Origin: Rhodospirillales bacterium
Lineage (GTDB): Bacteria > Pseudomonadota > Alphaproteobacteria > Rhodospirillales_A > Casp-alpha2
Direction of reading: 5' to 3'
Assembly: GCA_016763915.1 (NCBI GenBank)
Contig: JAESSX010000201.1
Location: forward strand, 1 to 8,532
DNA: 8,532 bases
In this document: piece after piece, positions 6,265-8,532 of the stretch
How the letters are laid out: each line of letters begins with the position of its first letter
Numbering within the stretch: the stretch's first letter is position 1
The notes under the pieces: model-generated
Told to the model about the DNA's origin: nothing
Database searches by the model: none
Seen by the model: only the letters and a program-made list of their open reading frames with translations
Translations under genes and position numbers: made by a program

Positions 6265-6654
6265 CTAGTTGAAGGTGATTTCGTAGACCGCGGCTTGCGG
6301 TTCGTCCGGGTAGCGGATGACCCGGCTTAGCATCAGGTAGGGAATCGTCCCCAACACCGGGTGCTGGAAATCGAAGTGAGACCCGTCCAGAACAACCGTA
6401 TCCGGTCCCCGCAGGGTCAGAGTGAAGGGCATGCGGTCGATGCCGGGGGCCTTGGCCCTGGGCTTCTCGGTGCAGGAAACAACGGCCATTCTGGTGGTGC
6501 CGTTGGCGCCGGTGATTTCCACCTCAACCCCGACCAGTTCCTTGAAGTGGCCCTGGGACAGGCCTGCACGCGGAATTTTTTCAGGGCCCACGGTTTCCGG
6601 CAGCGGGGTGGGAAAGGCGACGGCGTGCAGAACGTAAGGAGCATCGTTGGCCAT
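6265..6654 (-). CDS. DUF6916-like protein
   Basis: Function unknown. The 129-aa product carries family-like features in order: HFKELVGVEVEITG (about 36-49), then PFTLTLRGPDTVVLDGSHFD (about 76-95), FQHPVLGTIPYLMLSRVI (96-113) and a terminal AVYEITFN strand. The pattern suggests a compact all-beta protein, and no signal peptide or membrane segment is seen. It is the first gene of the minus-strand group, 246 bp ahead of the collar gene, so it probably has its own promoter in the AT-rich region above 6655. The ATG at 6654 has no strong ribosome binding site. A T-run lies on the minus strand just after the stop (about 6246-6239) but no stable hairpin precedes it, so termination is unclear. Together with the 4823-5299 gene it brackets the collar gene. 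Confidence 0.75.
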   Translation of the reverse strand: MANDAPYVLHAVAFPTPLPETVGPEKIPRAGLSQGHFKELVGVEVEITGANGTTRMAVVSCTEKPRAKAPGIDRMPFTLTLRGPDTVVLDGSHFDFQHPVLGTIPYLMLSRVIRYPDEPQAAVYEITFN

Positions 6655-6713
6655 GGCGCTGGTAATCTTTCAATCGGGAACAAAAACGTTAAACAACGTA
6701 AGCGGGATAATCC

Positions 6714-6818
6714 TGTGTATAAAAGCCAACATTAAAAGAATCCACAAGTCAGGTGTCGAATCCGTTGAAAAGTTGCTTGTTAACATAATATTCACAAAAA
6801 AGTTGTGTATTAAAAGCC
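6714..6818. repeat. Direct repeat TGTGTAT(T)AAAAGCC, two copies 90 bp apart
   Basis: TGTGTATAAAAGCC at 6714-6727 recurs as TGTGTATTAAAAGCC at 6804-6818, identical apart from one inserted T. On the minus strand each copy contains a TATACA- or AATACA-like -10 element. They could be paired regulatory sites or a relic of a small duplication; the sequence between them shows no other similarity. Confidence 0.4.
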
Positions 6819-6977
6819 CTGATAGTAATGATTTGCTAACAAACAAGGATTGTTTTAAGTTATGCTATTGTATTGTAAACGCCTATCAGTTGTACTTATC
6901 CCAGTATGTTTGGAAAACTCGTAATAGGGGTATTTCATTGGTAGTTTGGTGCACTTGATCATCACGGATAAGAATTT

Positions 6978-7020
6978 CCGACTCGCCTGAGTGTCGAGAC
7001 GGCGTCGTCGGTTTGTTGTT
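6978..7020 (+). terminator. Weak terminator-like hairpin in the sulfotransferase leader
   Basis: CCGAC (6978-6982) pairs with GTCGG (7007-7011). Just inside, CGCC (6984-6987) pairs with GGCG (7001-7004), with a small internal loop of one base on one side and two on the other. TTTGTTGTT follows (7012-7020). The interrupted T-tract makes it a poor terminator, but its place 21 bp before the first start codon parallels the hairpin ahead of the GNAT gene. Confidence 0.3.
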
Positions 7021-7040
7021 GGTCAGTGACAAACATTTAA

Positions 7041-7907
7041 GTGGTGATTTTGGTTCAGACATTACACTTTATATCCGGCTTGCCTCGCTCGGGATCGACG
7101 TTGCTGTCGGCGTTGTTGCGCCAGAACGCCCGTTTCCATGCCGATATTTCGACCCCCGTGGCGGCGCTGATTCTGGCCAACCTGCAGATGATGGGGGCGG
7201 GGACCGAGGCATCGCATCTGATTGACGATGAACAAAAGCCGTCCCTGCTGCGCGCCATCGCCAACGGCTATTTTGAGACCCGAACGAACAGGGACGTTGT
7301 CTTCGACACCAACCGGGGCTGGTGTTCCAAGATGCCCCTGGTTGCCGAGATGTACCCCGCCGCCAAGGTGATTGCCTGCGTGCGCGACGTGCCGTGGGTG
7401 GTCGACAGCATGGAACGCATTTTCCGCAAGAACCCGTACCAGATTTCCACGATTTTTTCCGGCGACGAGTGCTCCACGGTTTACAGCCGGGTGGAAACCA
7501 TGATGCGCCAGGACCGCCTGGTCGGATTCCCATGGGCGGCGCTGAAGGAAGCCTTTTATGGCGAACAGGCCTCGCGGTTGCTGGTGGTGGACTACGAACT
7601 TCTGGCCCGGCAGCCGGAAAAGACCCTGAAGCTGGTTTACGATTTCATCGGCGAGCCCTGGTGGGACGGCCATGATTTTGAAAACGTCGAATTCGATGCG
7701 CCCGAATTCGACGCCTCCCTGGGCCTGTCCGGTATGCACACAGTCAGGGCAAAGGTGGCGTTCGAGCCGCGCCGCACGATCCTGCCGCCGGATCTTTTCG
7801 CCAAGTACCAGGGCATGGATTTCTGGCGCGAGACCACGGGCACGGAAGCCCACGTCATCGCCCCGTCCCAAATGAAACCCGTACCCGTGGCTGTGGAGGG
7901 ACGCTAG
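7041..7907 (+). CDS. PAPS-dependent sulfotransferase family protein
   Basis: Predicted transferase of the sulfuryl group from 3'-phosphoadenosine-5'-phosphosulfate to a hydroxyl acceptor. The 5'-phosphosulfate-binding loop FISGLPRSGSTLLSALLRQN is at about 10-29. The 3'-phosphate-binding region KVIACVRDVPWVVDSMERIF, with Arg and Ser in the expected order, is at about 109-128. At 288 aa it has the usual single-domain length. No signal peptide or membrane segment is seen, so it acts in the cytosol. The start is uncertain: GTG 7041, GTG 7044 or TTG 7050. The last has GGTG a few nt upstream and the family usually begins only a few residues before the P-loop. The stop lies 2 nt before the LEPR/DUF4347 gene, so the two are translated from one mRNA and that protein is the obvious candidate substrate. 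The loop resembles that of tyrosylprotein sulfotransferases, but carbohydrate or lipid acceptors cannot be excluded. Confidence 0.9.
   Translation: MVILVQTLHFISGLPRSGSTLLSALLRQNARFHADISTPVAALILANLQMMGAGTEASHLIDDEQKPSLLRAIANGYFETRTNRDVVFDTNRGWCSKMPLVAEMYPAAKVIACVRDVPWVVDSMERIFRKNPYQISTIFSGDECSTVYSRVETMMRQDRLVGFPWAALKEAFYGEQASRLLVVDYELLARQPEKTLKLVYDFIGEPWWDGHDFENVEFDAPEFDASLGLSGMHTVRAKVAFEPRRTILPPDLFAKYQGMDFWRETTGTEAHVIAPSQMKPVPVAVEGR
7895..7900 (+). promoter_or_regulatory. Ribosome binding site of the LEPR/DUF4347 gene
   Basis: GGAGGG lies inside the last codons of the sulfotransferase gene, nine nt before ATG at 7910. It fixes that start and points to coupled translation. Confidence 0.65.
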
Positions 7908-7909
7908 TC

Positions 7910-8532
7910 ATGGGATTTTTCGGAAAGCGCGACAAGACAGACGCAAAGCGCCGCGCCGCCGCCGATATGGCCGGCGCCGCCCATCCCCTGGCCCTGGCGC
8001 TGGAACCGCGGTTCATGTTCGACGCCGCCGGCGCCGCGACGGGTTCGGAAATCGCCGAACAGACAGCCGCCGATAGCCTGGCCGACGACACGGCGGTCGC
8101 CGACGACAACGAGACAGCGCGCCGCGAACTGGTCGTCGTGGATACGTCGGTGGCGGGCTATTCCACCCTGATCGCAGGTCTCGACCCGGGGGTGGATGTG
8201 CTGGAAATCGGCGCCGATGAAGCCGGTTTCCAGGCCCTGGCCGACGCCCTTACCGGTCGCGCGCCCTATGATTCCATTCAAATCCTGTCGCACGGCGGCG
8301 AGGGCGCGGTGCAACTGGGCACCGACCTGCTGACCTCGCAAAACCTGTCGGCCTATGGCGACGCCCTTTCCGCCATCGGCGCCGCCCTGACCCCCGATGG
8401 CGACCTTTTGCTCTATGGCTGCGAGGTCGGGACCGGCACTGGTTGGGCGTTCGTCGATGAACTGGCGCTTGTCACCGGGGCCGACGTCGCCGCCAGCGAC
8501 GATTTCACCGGCAGTTCCGACCTGGGCGGCGA
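7910..8532 (+). CDS. N-terminal part of an LEPR-motif, DUF4347-domain protein (probable giant secreted adhesin), truncated by window end
   Basis: Only the first 207 codons are present and no stop is reached. The N-terminus is short and basic (MGFFGKRDKTDAKRR), then comes LEPRFMFDAAGA at about 31-42. This is the LEPR-type motif that heads very long repetitive surface proteins. An acidic linker (about 48-70) leads into a DUF4347 domain from about 74. Visible parts are LVVVDTSVAGYSTLIAGL, YDSIQILSHGGEGAVQLG (120-137) and GDLLLYGCEVGTGTGWAFVD (164-183), then TGADVAASDDFTG. There is no Sec signal, in keeping with type I secretion through a C-terminal signal in such proteins (family knowledge; that end is not visible). 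His128-Gly and Gly-Cys171 each follow a hydrophobic strand, as catalytic residues do in clan CD peptidases (inference). The full protein is probably thousands of residues with cadherin- or RTX-like repeats. It forms an operon with the sulfotransferase gene. Confidence 0.85.
   Translation, partial: MGFFGKRDKTDAKRRAAADMAGAAHPLALALEPRFMFDAAGAATGSEIAEQTAADSLADDTAVADDNETARRELVVVDTSVAGYSTLIAGLDPGVDVLEIGADEAGFQALADALTGRAPYDSIQILSHGGEGAVQLGTDLLTSQNLSAYGDALSAIGAALTPDGDLLLYGCEVGTGTGWAFVDELALVTGADVAASDDFTGSSDLGG

Larger units (their letters stand above)
6655..7040. other. AT-rich divergent intergenic region
   Basis: This separates the minus-strand DUF6916-like gene from the plus-strand sulfotransferase gene. 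It is strongly AT-rich up to about 6960 and then returns to GC-rich sequence. A plus-strand open frame at 6647-6958 (103 codons) is rich in Ile/Lys/Asn/Cys, overlaps the start of the DUF6916 gene and looks like a chance frame. The region contains an ACGTT-AAAC-AACGT inverted repeat (6686-6699), a long direct repeat and a leader hairpin (both listed separately). It should hold both divergent promoters. A minus-strand TATACA at 6721-6716 is a possible -10 box, without a good -35. Confidence 0.6.

Noticed and set aside
4823..6654. Prophage interpretation of the collar region
   Set aside because: No integrase, capsid, portal, tail tube or lysis gene and no attachment-site-like repeats are visible; collar-domain proteins also occur as ordinary bacterial genes.
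6647..6958. 103-codon plus-strand open frame
   Set aside because: Its start is antisense to the DUF6916 gene, the rest lies in AT-rich DNA, and the translation is a Lys/Ile/Asn/Cys mixture with no family features.
7062..7871. 269-codon minus-strand open frame opposite the sulfotransferase
   Set aside because: The plus-strand product has clear sulfotransferase motifs; the minus frame has none and is a compositional shadow.

Overview
The window looks like chromosomal DNA of a Gram-negative proteobacterium, most likely an alphaproteobacterium of Rhodospirillales type. This rests on GC-rich genes with GCC/GGC/CTG-rich codon use and on the protein families present, not on any marker gene, so the placement is moderate at best. 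No rRNA, tRNA, CRISPR array or transposase gene was seen.

Layout. Positions 10-112 hold a degenerate tandem array built on the motif AGCGGACATT in alternating orientation. From 113 to 481 there is no convincing gene, apart from a short coding-like scrap at about 376-481. A large YbiO-like MscS mechanosensitive channel lies on the minus strand (482-2830). A non-coding divergent region follows (2831-3483). It carries several dyads, a near-consensus sigma70-type promoter (3370-3399) and an intrinsic-terminator-like hairpin (3432-3463) in the leader of a plus-strand GNAT acetyltransferase gene (3484-4035).

Four minus-strand genes lie next. In transcription order they are a DUF6916-like protein (6654-6265), a phage-tail-collar / microcystin-dependent-protein (MdpB) family protein (6018-5392), a second DUF6916-like protein (5299-4823) and a 2-oxoglutarate/Fe(II) dioxygenase (4785-4054). 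They are separated by 246, 92 and 37 bp. The two larger non-coding stretches (6019-6264 and 6655-7040) are strikingly AT-rich against the GC-rich genes and hold short inverted and direct repeats.

At the right end, on the plus strand, a PAPS-type sulfotransferase (7041-7907) sits 2 nt ahead of the first 207 codons of a protein that runs off the window (7910-8532). That protein has an LEPR-type N-terminal motif and a DUF4347 domain, the usual head of giant repeat-rich secreted adhesins.

How the genes may work together (inference): two kinds of probable fibre or surface protein, the collar-domain protein and the LEPR/DUF4347 protein, sit among three enzymes of classes that can modify proteins: an acetyltransferase, a hydroxylase-type dioxygenase and a sulfotransferase. 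The sulfotransferase is almost certainly co-transcribed with the adhesin, and the dioxygenase probably with the collar/DUF6916 genes. A surface-fibre assembly-and-modification locus is a reasonable hypothesis. The sequence alone does not show the substrates.
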